Assembly (NCBI GenBank): GCA_019310385.1 | Contig: JAFDEK010000023.1 | Location: 1 to 61,368 of the forward strand | Length of the DNA: 61,368 nucleotides | Reading direction: 5' to 3' | Origin: Deltaproteobacteria bacterium | GTDB taxonomy: Bacteria > Myxococcota_A > UBA9160 > UBA4427 | In this document: positions 26,492-35,303 of the stretch, one piece after another | Layout of the letters: every line of letters begins with the position of its first letter | How positions within the stretch are numbered: position 1 is the stretch's first letter | Position numbers and translations under genes: made by a program | The notes under the pieces: generated by a model | What the model saw: only the letters and a program-made list of their open reading frames with translations | Told to the model about the DNA's origin: nothing | Databases searched by the model: none

Positions 26492-27447
26492 GGGCGCTGC
26501 GTATCGCGGTCGTGGGCGCGGGGCACATGGGCAAGCTCCATGCGGCGAAGATCGCGGAGCTGGCGGAGTCCGGAGACCCCGTGCGCCTTTCGGGGGTCGC
26601 GGACGTCGATGCCGAGCGTGCTCGGGCCCTGGCGGAGCGCCGCGGCGTGCGTGGTGTCACGGACTATCGGGATCTGCTGGGCGAGGCCGACGCCGTCATC
26701 GTCGCGGTGCCCACCCTGCAACACTTCGAGGTCGTGCGCGGGGCCCTCGCAGCCGGCCGCGACGTACTCGTCGAGAAACCCATCGCGGCCAGCATCGCCG
26801 AGGGCGAGGCGCTGCTCGAGCTCGCCACTGCCCAGGGTTGCTTGCTGCAGGTGGGCCACCTCGAGTGGTTCAACAACGCCATGCAGGTGATCCGCGAGCG
26901 CATCCACCGGCCCCGCTTCATCGAGGCCCATCGCATGGGGCCCTTCCCCGATCGCGCCACCGACATCGACGTCGTGCGCGACCTCATGATCCACGACCTC
27001 GACATCCTTCAGCAGCTACTCGGCGAGGAGCCCGAGCGGATCGAGGCGGTGGGGGTGCCGGTGCTGTCCCCCAGCGCCGACATCGCGAACGCGCGGATCA
27101 CCTATCCGGGGGGCTGCGTTGCGAATCTGACCGCCAGCCGCGTTTCGTCGACACCCATGCGCAAGGTTCGCTTCTTCCAGCGCGACGGCTACTTCTCCAT
27201 CGACTTCCTGGAGCAGTCGGCACTCGTGATTCGCCGCGAGCTCTCCGAAGCCACGGGCGCGCCGGAGATCAAGCTCGAGAAGCTGGACGTGGACCGGGGC
27301 GATGCGCTGCTCGGGCAGCTCCGCGCCTTTCTGGGCGCCGTGCGCGATCGCGGCCGGCCGGCCATCGACGCCGCCGGCGGACTCGGTGCGCTGCGCACCG
27401 CACTCCGGGTCCTGGACGCCATGCCACATCCCGACGAGTTCGAATGA
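26488..27447 (+). CDS. Gfo/Idh/MocA-family oxidoreductase in the lipid A cluster
   Basis: The 319-residue protein has an N-terminal Rossmann NAD(P) motif 'VVGAGHMGKLHAAKI' and the family's 'EKPIA' motif (about residues 93-97), then the C-terminal substrate domain ('DLMIHDLDILQQLLG'). It sits between lpxI and lpxB with 4-nt overlaps on both sides. GnnA, a family member, oxidises UDP-GlcNAc for 3-amino lipid A and lies in lpx clusters of some bacteria. Here no GnnB transaminase is nearby, so the substrate is open. Its fixed place in the operon suggests a sugar-nucleotide role in lipid A or core synthesis (inference). Confidence 0.88.
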   Translation: MRALRIAVVGAGHMGKLHAAKIAELAESGDPVRLSGVADVDAERARALAERRGVRGVTDYRDLLGEADAVIVAVPTLQHFEVVRGALAAGRDVLVEKPIAASIAEGEALLELATAQGCLLQVGHLEWFNNAMQVIRERIHRPRFIEAHRMGPFPDRATDIDVVRDLMIHDLDILQQLLGEEPERIEAVGVPVLSPSADIANARITYPGGCVANLTASRVSSTPMRKVRFFQRDGYFSIDFLEQSALVIRRELSEATGAPEIKLEKLDVDRGDALLGQLRAFLGAVRDRGRPAIDAAGGLGALRTALRVLDAMPHPDEFE

Positions 27448-28607
27448 CCACGCTCCTGCTATCGGCCGGAGACGCGTCCGGGGATCTCCACGCAGCGGGA
27501 TTCGTGCACGCCTTTCGCGAGAAGCAGCCCCGGGCCCGCTTCGTCGGCCTGGGCGGCGACGAGATGCACAAGGCCGGCGTCGAGATCTTCGTGCACCAGC
27601 GCGAGCTCGCAGTGGGCGGGCTCCTCGAGCTGATGGGCAGCGCGCGGGGCATCGTCTCGGTCTGGCGTCGCATGGACGCCCTGCTGCGCGAGGTCGAGCC
27701 GGATCTCGCCGTGCTGGTCGATTCGGGGGGCTTCAATCTCCCCTTTGCGCGCCGACTGCGCCGACGCTGCTCCGCACCGATTCTCTACTACGTCGCCCCC
27801 CAGGTCTGGGCGTGGCGCCGGGGACGAATCCGCAAGCTCGCCCGGCGGGTCGACCGCCTGGCGGTGATCTTCCCCTTCGAGCCGGAGGTCTACGCGGGGA
27901 CCCGCCTGCGGGTCGACTTCGTCGGACACCCGCTGGTCGAGAGTCTCTCGTCCCTGGCCCGAGAGCGCCGCCCGGAAGCCGTGCGCGAGGCCCTCGGTCT
28001 CCCGGCCGAGGGGCCCCTGGTGGCCTTGCTTCCGGGGAGCCGCCGCAACGAGGTGAGCCAGCAGCTCTCCGTGCAGCTGGAGGCCGCTCGGAAGCTCCAC
28101 GACCGCGATCCGCGCGTGGTCTTTGCGCTGGCCCTGGCGCCCACGATCCCGATCGAGGTGGCGCAGGCGTGGCTGGATCGCGCGGCGTTGCCGCCCTCGA
28201 TTTTCATTCGAATCGTCCAGGGCGCCTCTCGCGAGGTGATGCTGGCCTGTGACCTGGCCCTTGCGAAGCCCGGAACCGTGACCGTCGAGCTCGCGCTGCT
28301 CGCGCGCCCCATGGTGGTCATGGGCCGCGCGAACGCGCTCACCGCTGCCGTGATCCGGCGCGCGGTCAAGCTGCCCTCGCTTACCATGCCCAACTTGATC
28401 GTGGGCAAGCCCATCGTGCCCGAGTTCCTGCAAGAAGAGGCGCGGCCCGAGTCCATCGCCGACGCGCTCGCCAAGCTCCTCGAAGGCCCGGCGCGGGAGC
28501 AGCAGCTCGCCGATCTGGGCGAGGTGCGGCGCCGGCTCGGAGCGGGAGGCGCCGCCCGGCGCGTCAGCCAGATCGCGGAGGAAATGCTCGGTGCTTCTAC
28601 GGCGTAG
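27444..28607 (+). CDS. lpxB: Lipid-A-disaccharide synthase
   Basis: LpxB joins lipid X to UDP-diacylglucosamine to form the lipid A disaccharide (GT19 family). The 387-residue protein starts 'LLLSAGDASGDLHAAGF' and has 'YYVAPQVWAWRRGRI', 'FPFEPEVY' and the C-terminal 'LAKPGTVTVELALL' nucleotide-sugar-binding region. The start ATG overlaps the oxidoreductase stop (ATGA), and the end overlaps waaA by 17 nt. Confidence 0.96.
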   Translation: MTTLLLSAGDASGDLHAAGFVHAFREKQPRARFVGLGGDEMHKAGVEIFVHQRELAVGGLLELMGSARGIVSVWRRMDALLREVEPDLAVLVDSGGFNLPFARRLRRRCSAPILYYVAPQVWAWRRGRIRKLARRVDRLAVIFPFEPEVYAGTRLRVDFVGHPLVESLSSLARERRPEAVREALGLPAEGPLVALLPGSRRNEVSQQLSVQLEAARKLHDRDPRVVFALALAPTIPIEVAQAWLDRAALPPSIFIRIVQGASREVMLACDLALAKPGTVTVELALLARPMVVMGRANALTAAVIRRAVKLPSLTMPNLIVGKPIVPEFLQEEARPESIADALAKLLEGPAREQQLADLGEVRRRLGAGGAARRVSQIAEEMLGASTA

Positions 28608-29898
28608 CGTGAGGCATGGCATCGCCCTGCTCACCGCCATCGCGGGACTGCCCCTGCTCCTGGTCGCCCTGCTGCGGCCGGGCTGGCGGGTAGGGCTCGC
28701 TGAACGCCTGGGCAGCGTCGAGCAGCTCGAGCCTGGCTCGATCTGGATCCACGGCGCAAGCGTGGGCGAGGCGCTCGCCGCCCTGCCGCTCATCGAGCGC
28801 CTGCGCGCCTCGGGCTGTCGGGTCTTTGTTTCGCTCGCGACACGCAGTGGGCGCGAGGTGATGCGCCGCGCCATGCCGGACCTGCCCTGCGCGCTCGCGC
28901 CCCTCGATCACCCCTGGAGCGTCCGCCGCGCCCTCGCACGGGTTCGTCCGGAAATCCTCGTGCTGGTCGAGACGGAGCTGTGGCCCTGTTGGATCGCCGC
29001 CGCCCGGCGCGGCGGCGTGCCGGTGGTGGTGGTGTCGGGCCGCCTCTCGGACCGCTCCTTCCCGCGTTACCAGCGCCTGCGTTGGCTGCTCGGCCCCACC
29101 CTGGCTCGGCTCGATGCAGTGGGGGCTCGCACTCAGGTCGATGCCGAGCGCTTCATTGCCCTCGGAGTCGACAGCGAGCGGGTGAGCGTGACCGGCGATC
29201 TCAAGCTCGATCCGGGGGATGGCGTCGCGCATCTGGCGACGGATCTCGTTCGCGCGCTATCCGAGGTGATGGTCTTCGTGGCCGGCAGCACCCACGAGGG
29301 CGAAGAGCGAACGGCATTGCGCGTCCTCGAGCACTGCGAGGCCGAAGGATTCCCGGTGGGGCTGGTGCTGGCGCCGCGCCACCCGGAGCGCGCGGATGCG
29401 GTCGAACGCGAGGTCGCGGAGACCGGCCGTCGCCTGCAGCGCCGCAGTACGCTGGCCGGAGACGTGCTCGCCACCGGCGACGTGCTGCTGCTCGATTCCA
29501 TAGGCGAGCTCGCAGCGCTCTATGCCACCGCCGCGGTCTCCTTCGTAGGAGGAAGCCTGGTTCCCGTCGGTGGGCACAACGTCCTCGAGCCCGTGTTCGC
29601 GGGCTGTCCGGTTCTCTACGGTCCCCACTTCGAGAACGTGCGTGCCTCGGTCGAGCTCCTGGAGGAGAGCGGAGCCGGCCGCTGTGTCGCCGATGAGAAG
29701 GAGCTGGCTCGGGCGGTAGAGGAAGCCCTGGCAGACCCCGAGCGCCGCAGAACGCGTGGCGCCGAAGGCCGGGCCGCCCTCGAGCTCCATCGCGGTAGCG
29801 CTGAGCGCACCATGGCGCTGATCGCTTCGCGGCTTCCGCCCGAGGCGTCGCGCTGGGCGCCGGCGACCTTGTCGTCCTCTCGCGATGGCGGCGACTAG
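28591..29898 (+). CDS. waaA: Kdo transferase WaaA
   Basis: WaaA adds Kdo to the lipid A precursor. The 435-residue protein has an N-terminal membrane-associated helix (about 10-30), 'IHGASVGE' with the conserved Glu60, 'LVETELWPCW' and the C-terminal 'VGGSLVPVGGHNVLEP'. A GTG start at 28591 lies inside the lpxB end; this overlap is the only frame that preserves the N-terminal helix. Whether it adds one or two Kdo residues is not visible. The KdkA-like kinase 2.3 kb downstream would fit a mono-Kdo core. Confidence 0.95.
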   Translation: MLLRRSVRHGIALLTAIAGLPLLLVALLRPGWRVGLAERLGSVEQLEPGSIWIHGASVGEALAALPLIERLRASGCRVFVSLATRSGREVMRRAMPDLPCALAPLDHPWSVRRALARVRPEILVLVETELWPCWIAAARRGGVPVVVVSGRLSDRSFPRYQRLRWLLGPTLARLDAVGARTQVDAERFIALGVDSERVSVTGDLKLDPGDGVAHLATDLVRALSEVMVFVAGSTHEGEERTALRVLEHCEAEGFPVGLVLAPRHPERADAVEREVAETGRRLQRRSTLAGDVLATGDVLLLDSIGELAALYATAAVSFVGGSLVPVGGHNVLEPVFAGCPVLYGPHFENVRASVELLEESGAGRCVADEKELARAVEEALADPERRRTRGAEGRAALELHRGSAERTMALIASRLPPEASRWAPATLSSSRDGGD

Positions 29899-30998
29899 TG
29901 GAGCTTCCGTGGCTCGCCTGGCGCCAGGAGCCCCCTTTGTGGCGCGCGGCTCTGCTTCCCATGGATCTCGCAGCGCTGCCCTACGGGCTGACGGCTCGGG
30001 CCCATCGGAAGCTCTACGAGAAGGGCTTGCTCGAGCGCCGGCGGCTCTCGTGCCGTGTGCTGAGCGTGGGGAGTGTCACCGTCGGCGGCGCCGGCAAGAC
30101 GCCGGCCGCGGCCTGGGTGGCGGCCGCGCTCCACCGGCGCGGCTATCGGGTGGTGATCGCCACCCGCGGCTACGGTCGCGCCCGGAGAGAGGCGGTCACG
30201 GTGGTCTCCGACGGTCGCACTTTGCGCAGCGACCCTCCCCGGGCTGGAGACGAAGCCCTGGTCCTGGCAGCCCACGCTCCCGGGGTGCCGGTCCTGGTGG
30301 GGCGGGATCGAGGCATCGTCGGCTTGCGCGCTATCGCGGCCTTCGGCGCCCAGGTGCTCGTCCTGGACGACGGGCTCCAGCACCATCGCCTGGCGCGAGA
30401 CGGCGAGCTCCTGGTGCTCGACGGGGCTCTCGGCCTGGGCAACCGGCGTCTGCTGCCCCGCGGCCCCCTGCGCGAGCCGGTGGGCGTGGCGAGCCGGGCG
30501 GGCGCTATTTGTATCGTGGACGGCCCGCTTCCCGAGGCGGACGCGCGGCTGCTCGACGCGTGCGCGCCCGGGGCGCCGCGCTTCGAGGCCCGGCGTCGGC
30601 CCGCCTTCCTGCGACCTCTCGCCGGGGGGGCGACGGTTCCGCCCGAGCTGCTCGACGGCATGGAGGTTGGGATGCTGTCCGCGATCGCGCGCCCCGATGG
30701 CTTTCGGCGCACCCTGGAAGGCTTGGGGGCTCGCGTGGTGGCCGAGCGCCGCTTTCGGGATCACCATCGCTACCGATCCCGTGATCTTGCAGGGCTTCGG
30801 CGGCAGACGGCGATCTGGGTGACGACCGAGAAGGACGCGGTGAAGTTGCTGCCCTCCTGGACCCGGGGCGCGGACCTGCGCGTGCTGGGGATCGAGCTCG
30901 CGGTCGAGGGGGCGGCGCGTCTCGTCGACTGGCTCGAGTCGCGTCTCGTTGCTGGGGGCGGGCCGGACGAGGGCTCTTCAGGGCGGGTCAGGGGCTGA
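29898..30998 (+). CDS. lpxK: Tetraacyldisaccharide 4'-kinase
   Basis: LpxK phosphorylates the 4'-position of the lipid A disaccharide. The 366-residue protein has the family P-loop 'VGSVTVGGAGKTP' (GGAGKT 63-68), 'TRGYGRARR', and 'LVLDDGLQHHRLARD'. A GTG start shares one base with the waaA stop. The Gly/Ser-rich tail overlaps the end of the convergent phosphoesterase gene by 11 nt. It closes the plus-strand lpx block. Confidence 0.95.
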   Translation: MELPWLAWRQEPPLWRAALLPMDLAALPYGLTARAHRKLYEKGLLERRRLSCRVLSVGSVTVGGAGKTPAAAWVAAALHRRGYRVVIATRGYGRARREAVTVVSDGRTLRSDPPRAGDEALVLAAHAPGVPVLVGRDRGIVGLRAIAAFGAQVLVLDDGLQHHRLARDGELLVLDGALGLGNRRLLPRGPLREPVGVASRAGAICIVDGPLPEADARLLDACAPGAPRFEARRRPAFLRPLAGGATVPPELLDGMEVGMLSAIARPDGFRRTLEGLGARVVAERRFRDHHRYRSRDLAGLRRQTAIWVTTEKDAVKLLPSWTRGADLRVLGIELAVEGAARLVDWLESRLVAGGGPDEGSSGRVRG

Positions 30999-32121
30999 GC
31001 TCGTCTCGGGTCCTTCCCTGGGAGTCCACGGACCAGCGAGCGACCAGCTCTGCTGCACCCTTGGACAGGACGGGGAGGGTGGGGGCCCGAAATAGGGAGA
31101 CGACCAGGCGCTCGGAGTCTCCGCTTCCGGTCACATCGACCCGGGCGAAGCCCAGCTCCGAGGCGCCGTAGCGCCGTGCCGGGTGCTCTTCGCGGATGGG
31201 GCGGAAGCGCGCGCCGCCGCCCGCAATGACGTGCAGGGGAGGGTTCTCGCCGGGCAGCTCCAGGAGCTGCTGGCTGTGGTGGTGCCCCGAGAGATAGAGG
31301 TGGATCGGGACTCCGGCTCGCTCCACGGCGTCGTACAGGTAGCGGACGAATTCCTCGTTGTGGAGATAGAGGCCGCCGCCCTCCTCCCCGATGGCGACGG
31401 GCGTATGTGCGGCGATGACCCTCCACGGGCCTCGACTGCCCGCGAGGGCCAGGACGAGGCGCTGCTGACTCTCCTGGCTCCGGGGCGCCTCCGAGTCGAA
31501 GAGGACGAGGCTCAGGCCGGAGCCCAGCTCGACGACTTCGACCGTGCCCGCCGGCATGTGCCAGCTCGGGACGAACTTTGCAACGGCCTCCCGCTGCAGG
31601 GAGGGGCTCTCTTCGCTCATCAGGTCGTGGTTTCCGAGGAGTGCGTAGAGGGGCACCGGGTGCCGCTGTGCCGGGGGAAGCGGGCACGCGGACTCGACCT
31701 CGGCCGAGCGCGGGCCGTCCAGGCGCAAGAAGTGGCAGTAGGGGAACACCAGGTTCTCGCGCAGGCGCTCGGTCATCTCGGCGCGGCGCAGGCCGTCCCA
31801 GTAGAAGTTGTCGCCCAATAGCACGAGTGCGTCGACGGGGTGCTGCCGATCCTCCCGGGCCATCTCCTGACCCACCGCGACCTGTCCTTCGAGCAGCTTC
31901 GCAAAGGGGCGATGACGCCTTCCGGTGTCCCCTGTGGCGAGGAGCGACACCTTCGGGTCGACGGCGGGGTGGGAGGGCGCAGGCGCCGGCGAGCAGCCGC
32001 CCGCGCTGGTGAGCAGCGCCGCGGCGAGCAAGAGCGCCGCGGCGGGCAAGAGCGCCGCGAGCACGAGGGCTGTGAGCAAGGGGGCCGTGATGGCGTACCC
32101 GACCGTGCGCATCCTGAACAA
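30988..32121 (-). CDS. Lipoprotein-like calcineurin-type metallophosphoesterase
   Basis: The 377-residue protein carries the metallophosphoesterase motifs 'LLATGDTG', 'VLLGDNFYWDG', 'LLGNHD', 'IAAHTP' and 'SGHHH', in an arrangement like purple acid or alkaline phosphatases. The N-terminus is a long Ala/Leu signal region ending in 'SAGGCSP', a plausible lipobox, so it is probably a periplasmic lipoprotein. The TTG start at 32121 is preceded by 'gagaggaag' with a 7-nt spacer; an ATG three codons later lacks such an SD. It is convergent with lpxK. A role in removing phosphate from LPS or other envelope compounds is only suggested by position. Confidence 0.85.
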   Translation of the reverse strand: MFRMRTVGYAITAPLLTALVLAALLPAAALLLAAALLTSAGGCSPAPAPSHPAVDPKVSLLATGDTGRRHRPFAKLLEGQVAVGQEMAREDRQHPVDALVLLGDNFYWDGLRRAEMTERLRENLVFPYCHFLRLDGPRSAEVESACPLPPAQRHPVPLYALLGNHDLMSEESPSLQREAVAKFVPSWHMPAGTVEVVELGSGLSLVLFDSEAPRSQESQQRLVLALAGSRGPWRVIAAHTPVAIGEEGGGLYLHNEEFVRYLYDAVERAGVPIHLYLSGHHHSQQLLELPGENPPLHVIAGGGARFRPIREEHPARRYGASELGFARVDVTGSGDSERLVVSLFRAPTLPVLSKGAAELVARWSVDSQGRTRDELSP

Positions 32122-32167
32122 CTGCGATCTTCCTCTCGAGGGTTTCCCGGCGCTGCGCCGCGGCTCA

Positions 32168-33082
32168 TCAGTAGCGCAGGGCGTGAAGCGCCACCCGCAG
32201 CCTTTCGCGGGGGAGATGCGCGCGCAATGCGCGCCGAAGGGCCCGGTCCCCCTTCGTGTAGGAGCCCAGAAAGGCGGCGCAGCCCCGGTCTCCGACGGCT
32301 TCGAGCAGCTCGCGCTTCAACAGGGAACGATAGAGGCGCATCAGCTCCTGCATGCGCCGGGCCGGCGGGACCGCCGCAGAGAGTACGCTGCGGTCGAGGT
32401 CGACGACCAGGACCTCGGTGCTCGACTCGTTCTCGCGGACCAGGAGGTTTGCCGCTTGCAGGTCGGCGTGGCGGCCTCCGGCGTCGTGGAAGCGCCGCAA
32501 GGCGATCCCGGCCGCCCGGGCGGCCTGCAGCGTGCGCGCTGCCGTGGGCCCCGCCGCGAGGAAGGCGGCCGCATCCAGGGTGCCTTCCTCGTAGACGCTT
32601 CCGACGCTGGCCTGCCAGAAGAGCCCCGCACGCCGGCCCAGTACGAGCACGCTGCGGGATACCGGTGCCCCCCGCGCCAGCAGCTCGGCGCTCACCGCGA
32701 GCTCGGCCAGAGGACGGCCGAGGCCGAGGAAGCTGCGCCGGGTGACCCGGGCCAGCGCGCCGCCGTGGCACAGGGGCCGGAGGTGCAGGCGCTCGCTGCG
32801 GCCGGGCAGCTCGATCACCCTGGTGGTGGCGCGTCCCTGGCCGCCCACGGCCCCGTCGGCGAGCATCCGCTCGAGGGCCTCGGGCTCCGGCAGTCCCAGG
32901 CTGCGGACGGCCTCTTCGAAGTCGGGAGCGACGTAGAGAGTGCCGCGCCCCACGCGAAGGGAACGAAACCGAAAAGTGTCGATCGCGAGATCCCCCTCGA
33001 GCAGAGAGTCCGCCCGGGCGACGCTGCGCCGCGAGGGGTCGTTCCCACCCGCGGTGTGGCCCTGGATGCGCGGCTCCGACAT
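32168..33082 (-). CDS. KdkA/InaA-like LPS kinase
   Basis: The 304-residue protein has a kinase-like fold of the lipopolysaccharide-kinase group: the catalytic-loop pattern 'HADLQAANLLV' (H-x-D...N) and the metal-binding 'VVDLDRS' (DFG-like). KdkA phosphorylates the Kdo residue of lipid A in bacteria with a single Kdo; WaaP and InaA are relatives. It is divergent from a GT9 heptosyltransferase and lies in the LPS core region, which supports an LPS substrate. The exact sugar is unknown. Its start overlaps the most upstream possible start of the GT9 gene. Confidence 0.8.
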   Translation of the reverse strand: MSEPRIQGHTAGGNDPSRRSVARADSLLEGDLAIDTFRFRSLRVGRGTLYVAPDFEEAVRSLGLPEPEALERMLADGAVGGQGRATTRVIELPGRSERLHLRPLCHGGALARVTRRSFLGLGRPLAELAVSAELLARGAPVSRSVLVLGRRAGLFWQASVGSVYEEGTLDAAAFLAAGPTAARTLQAARAAGIALRRFHDAGGRHADLQAANLLVRENESSTEVLVVDLDRSVLSAAVPPARRMQELMRLYRSLLKRELLEAVGDRGCAAFLGSYTKGDRALRRALRAHLPRERLRVALHALRY

Positions 33083-34225
33083 CGCGGGTTATCCTATCTG
33101 CCCACCCGCTGCCGTGCGAGGCTCGTCATCCCGAACTGTCTCAATGCCCTCGATTTTCCGCCGGATGCCGATCGGATCCTGGTGCTGCGGCTGGGCGCTC
33201 TGGGAGACGTCGTGCGCACGCTGCCGGCCTTCCGGGCCTTGCGTGCCGGCTATCCCGGGGCCCACATCACTTGGCTCGTGGAGCGCAAGGCCGCCGGTGC
33301 CCTGGCGGCCCAACCCGGTCTCGACGAGGTGCTTCGCTTTCCGCGCGAGGAGCTCTCGGAGCGGCTGCGCGCCTGCGATCTCCCGGGCCTGTGGCGCTGT
33401 GCGCGCGCCTTTCGCGCAACCCTGCGCGCGCGCCGCTTCGATCTGGTCGTCGATTTCCATGGGATCCTGAAGAGCGGTGTGATCTCGTGGCTGACCGGGG
33501 CGCCCAGGCGGGTCGCCTACGCGAGCCCCCACGGTCGCGAGCTCGCCTGGCTCTTCGCGAACCTGCGGGTTCGCCTCGATCCCATGCGCCTGAGTCGTTA
33601 CGAGCGCAACGCGGCCCTGATCGAGTTCCTCGCGCTCCCTGCGGCCAGCGGTGGGGCGCCTCTGCACCTCGATCCCGACGCTGTGAAGCGAATGGAGAGC
33701 CGCCTGGGGGAGATCGAGGCCCCGATCGTGATCCATCCCGGCACCAGTCCGGCGACTTCCCACAAGCGCTATCCCCCCGAGCGCTATGCCGCCGTGGCGC
33801 GGGCGCTGCGCGAGCGGGGGGCCCCGGTCTGTCTGGTTGCGGCGGGGCCCGGCGAGGCCGAAGCCGCCATGGCGCGCCGCATCGTCGAGGCCTCCCAGGG
33901 AGCGGTCGCCCCGGCGCCAGCGACACCCAGCGTGGCGGATCTCGCCGCGCTCTTCTCCCGGGCGCGTCTCTTCGTCGGGGGCGACAGCGGCCCCCTTCAC
34001 ATCGCCTCGCTCGTGGGGACCCCCGTCGTGCAGATCATGGGCCCCACCGACCCCGTGGAGAACGAGCCCTCGGCCTTCACTCCCTGGCGTCGTGTTCGGG
34101 TTCCCATGGCGTGCAGTCCCTGCCGCCGGGGCTGCGGGGCGGCGACCTGCATGGAGGTGATTCCGCACGAGGCGGTGGTCGACGCCGCCATGGAGCTGCT
34201 CGACGAGAAGCCGGCCTTCGGATAG
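33056..34225 (+). CDS. GT9 heptosyltransferase (WaaC-like)
   Basis: The core protein reads 'RILVLRLGALGDVVRTLPAF', the classic GT9 start, then 'WLVERKAA', 'VIHPGTSPATSHKRYP' and 'FVGGDSGPLHIASLVGTPVV', so it is an ADP-heptose:LPS heptosyltransferase, probably heptosyltransferase I. The start is unclear: GTG 33056 gives an N-terminal extension and overlaps the divergent kinase start by 27 nt; the in-frame GTG at 33182 would cut the first beta strand; CTG 33098 is also possible. waaF-like follows 10 nt later. Cysteine-rich C-terminal 'CSPCRRGCGAATC' is of note. Confidence 0.88.
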   Translation: MALDARLRHRGLSYLPTRCRARLVIPNCLNALDFPPDADRILVLRLGALGDVVRTLPAFRALRAGYPGAHITWLVERKAAGALAAQPGLDEVLRFPREELSERLRACDLPGLWRCARAFRATLRARRFDLVVDFHGILKSGVISWLTGAPRRVAYASPHGRELAWLFANLRVRLDPMRLSRYERNAALIEFLALPAASGGAPLHLDPDAVKRMESRLGEIEAPIVIHPGTSPATSHKRYPPERYAAVARALRERGAPVCLVAAGPGEAEAAMARRIVEASQGAVAPAPATPSVADLAALFSRARLFVGGDSGPLHIASLVGTPVVQIMGPTDPVENEPSAFTPWRRVRVPMACSPCRRGCGAATCMEVIPHEAVVDAAMELLDEKPAFG

Positions 34226-34235
34226 GTGGCGGGCG

Positions 34236-35303
34236 GTGGATGCAATGGGGCAGAGGAGCGAGGCCGCGGAGATCCTGGTGCGCGGCCCCAACTGGACCGG
34301 CGACGTCGTCATGGCGACTCCGGGCTTCCGCGCACTGCGCGAGGGCTTTCCGCGAGCTCGCATCACCCTGCAGCTGCGCCCCGGCCTCGAGGCGCTGGTG
34401 GCCGGAAGCCCGTGGTTCGACGAGGTGCTGCCCCTGCGCTCCTATCACCAGGGTGTGTCGGCTCTGCTGCGCGAGGCCCGGGAGCTGCGCCGGGCAGGGC
34501 GCTTCGATCTGGGCCTCTGCCTTCCCGACTCCTTCTCCTCCGCGCTGCTGATGCGCCTCGCCGGTGTGCGCCGGGTGGTGGGATACCGGCGCGGCCCGCG
34601 CAGTCTGCTCCTCCACCAGGCCCTGACGCCGCCGCCCGAGTGGGGCGCGCGGCGCATGGTGGCCCGGGAGCGTTTCGTGCTCGATCTGGTTGCGGGCCTC
34701 GGCTGCGGCGAGCGGGGCACGGGGCTCGAGCTCTTCACCACGGCCGAGGAGGAGAAGCAGGCGGAGCAGCAGCTCCAGAGCGCCGGCATCGGGGAGGGCG
34801 AGCCCCTGGCGGCCCTCGCGCCCGGGGCCTCCTTCGGTCCCTCGAAGCTGTGGCCCGCCCGGTCTTTTGCCCGGGTCGGGGACGCGCTGGCGCGCGCCGG
34901 CGCAAGGGTGGTGCTCCTGGGATCTCCCGCCGAGGCTGCCCTCACCCGGAGCGTGCTCGAATCCATGGAGGAGGGCGCCGCGAACCTGGCCGGGGCTCTC
35001 GACCTGGGAGGCCTCAAGGCCTTGCTTCGCCGTGCGGCGCTGCTGGTATGCAACGATGCCGGCGCCCGCCACGTCGCCGTGGCCTTCGGCGTGCCCTGCA
35101 TCGTCCTCATGGGACCGACCAGCCTGGAGAAGACCAACCTCAACCTCGAGGCGGTGCAGGTCTTCGAAAGCGATGTCGAGTGTCGTCCCTGCTACCAGCG
35201 AAGCTGCCCCATCGATCACCGCTGCATGACCCGGCTGGAGCCCGGGCCCGTGGCTCGCGTTGCGTGCGAGCTGCTGGGCCAGCGGGTGGAGCGCGGCCGG
35301 TGA
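34236..35303 (+). CDS. waaF: Heptosyltransferase II (GT9)
   Basis: The 355-residue GT9 enzyme starts 'ILVRGPNWTGDVVMATPGFR', the typical WaaF N-terminus, and has 'GYRRGPRS', 'LAPGASFGPSKLWP' and 'CNDAGARHVAVAFGVP'. It adds the second heptose of the LPS inner core from ADP-L-glycero-D-manno-heptose. A GTG start lies 10 nt after the first heptosyltransferase; the stop shares a base with the GT2 start. The C-terminus carries 'CRPCYQRSCPIDHRC', a Cys-rich motif common in WaaF proteins. Confidence 0.92.
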   Translation: MDAMGQRSEAAEILVRGPNWTGDVVMATPGFRALREGFPRARITLQLRPGLEALVAGSPWFDEVLPLRSYHQGVSALLREARELRRAGRFDLGLCLPDSFSSALLMRLAGVRRVVGYRRGPRSLLLHQALTPPPEWGARRMVARERFVLDLVAGLGCGERGTGLELFTTAEEEKQAEQQLQSAGIGEGEPLAALAPGASFGPSKLWPARSFARVGDALARAGARVVLLGSPAEAALTRSVLESMEEGAANLAGALDLGGLKALLRRAALLVCNDAGARHVAVAFGVPCIVLMGPTSLEKTNLNLEAVQVFESDVECRPCYQRSCPIDHRCMTRLEPGPVARVACELLGQRVERGR

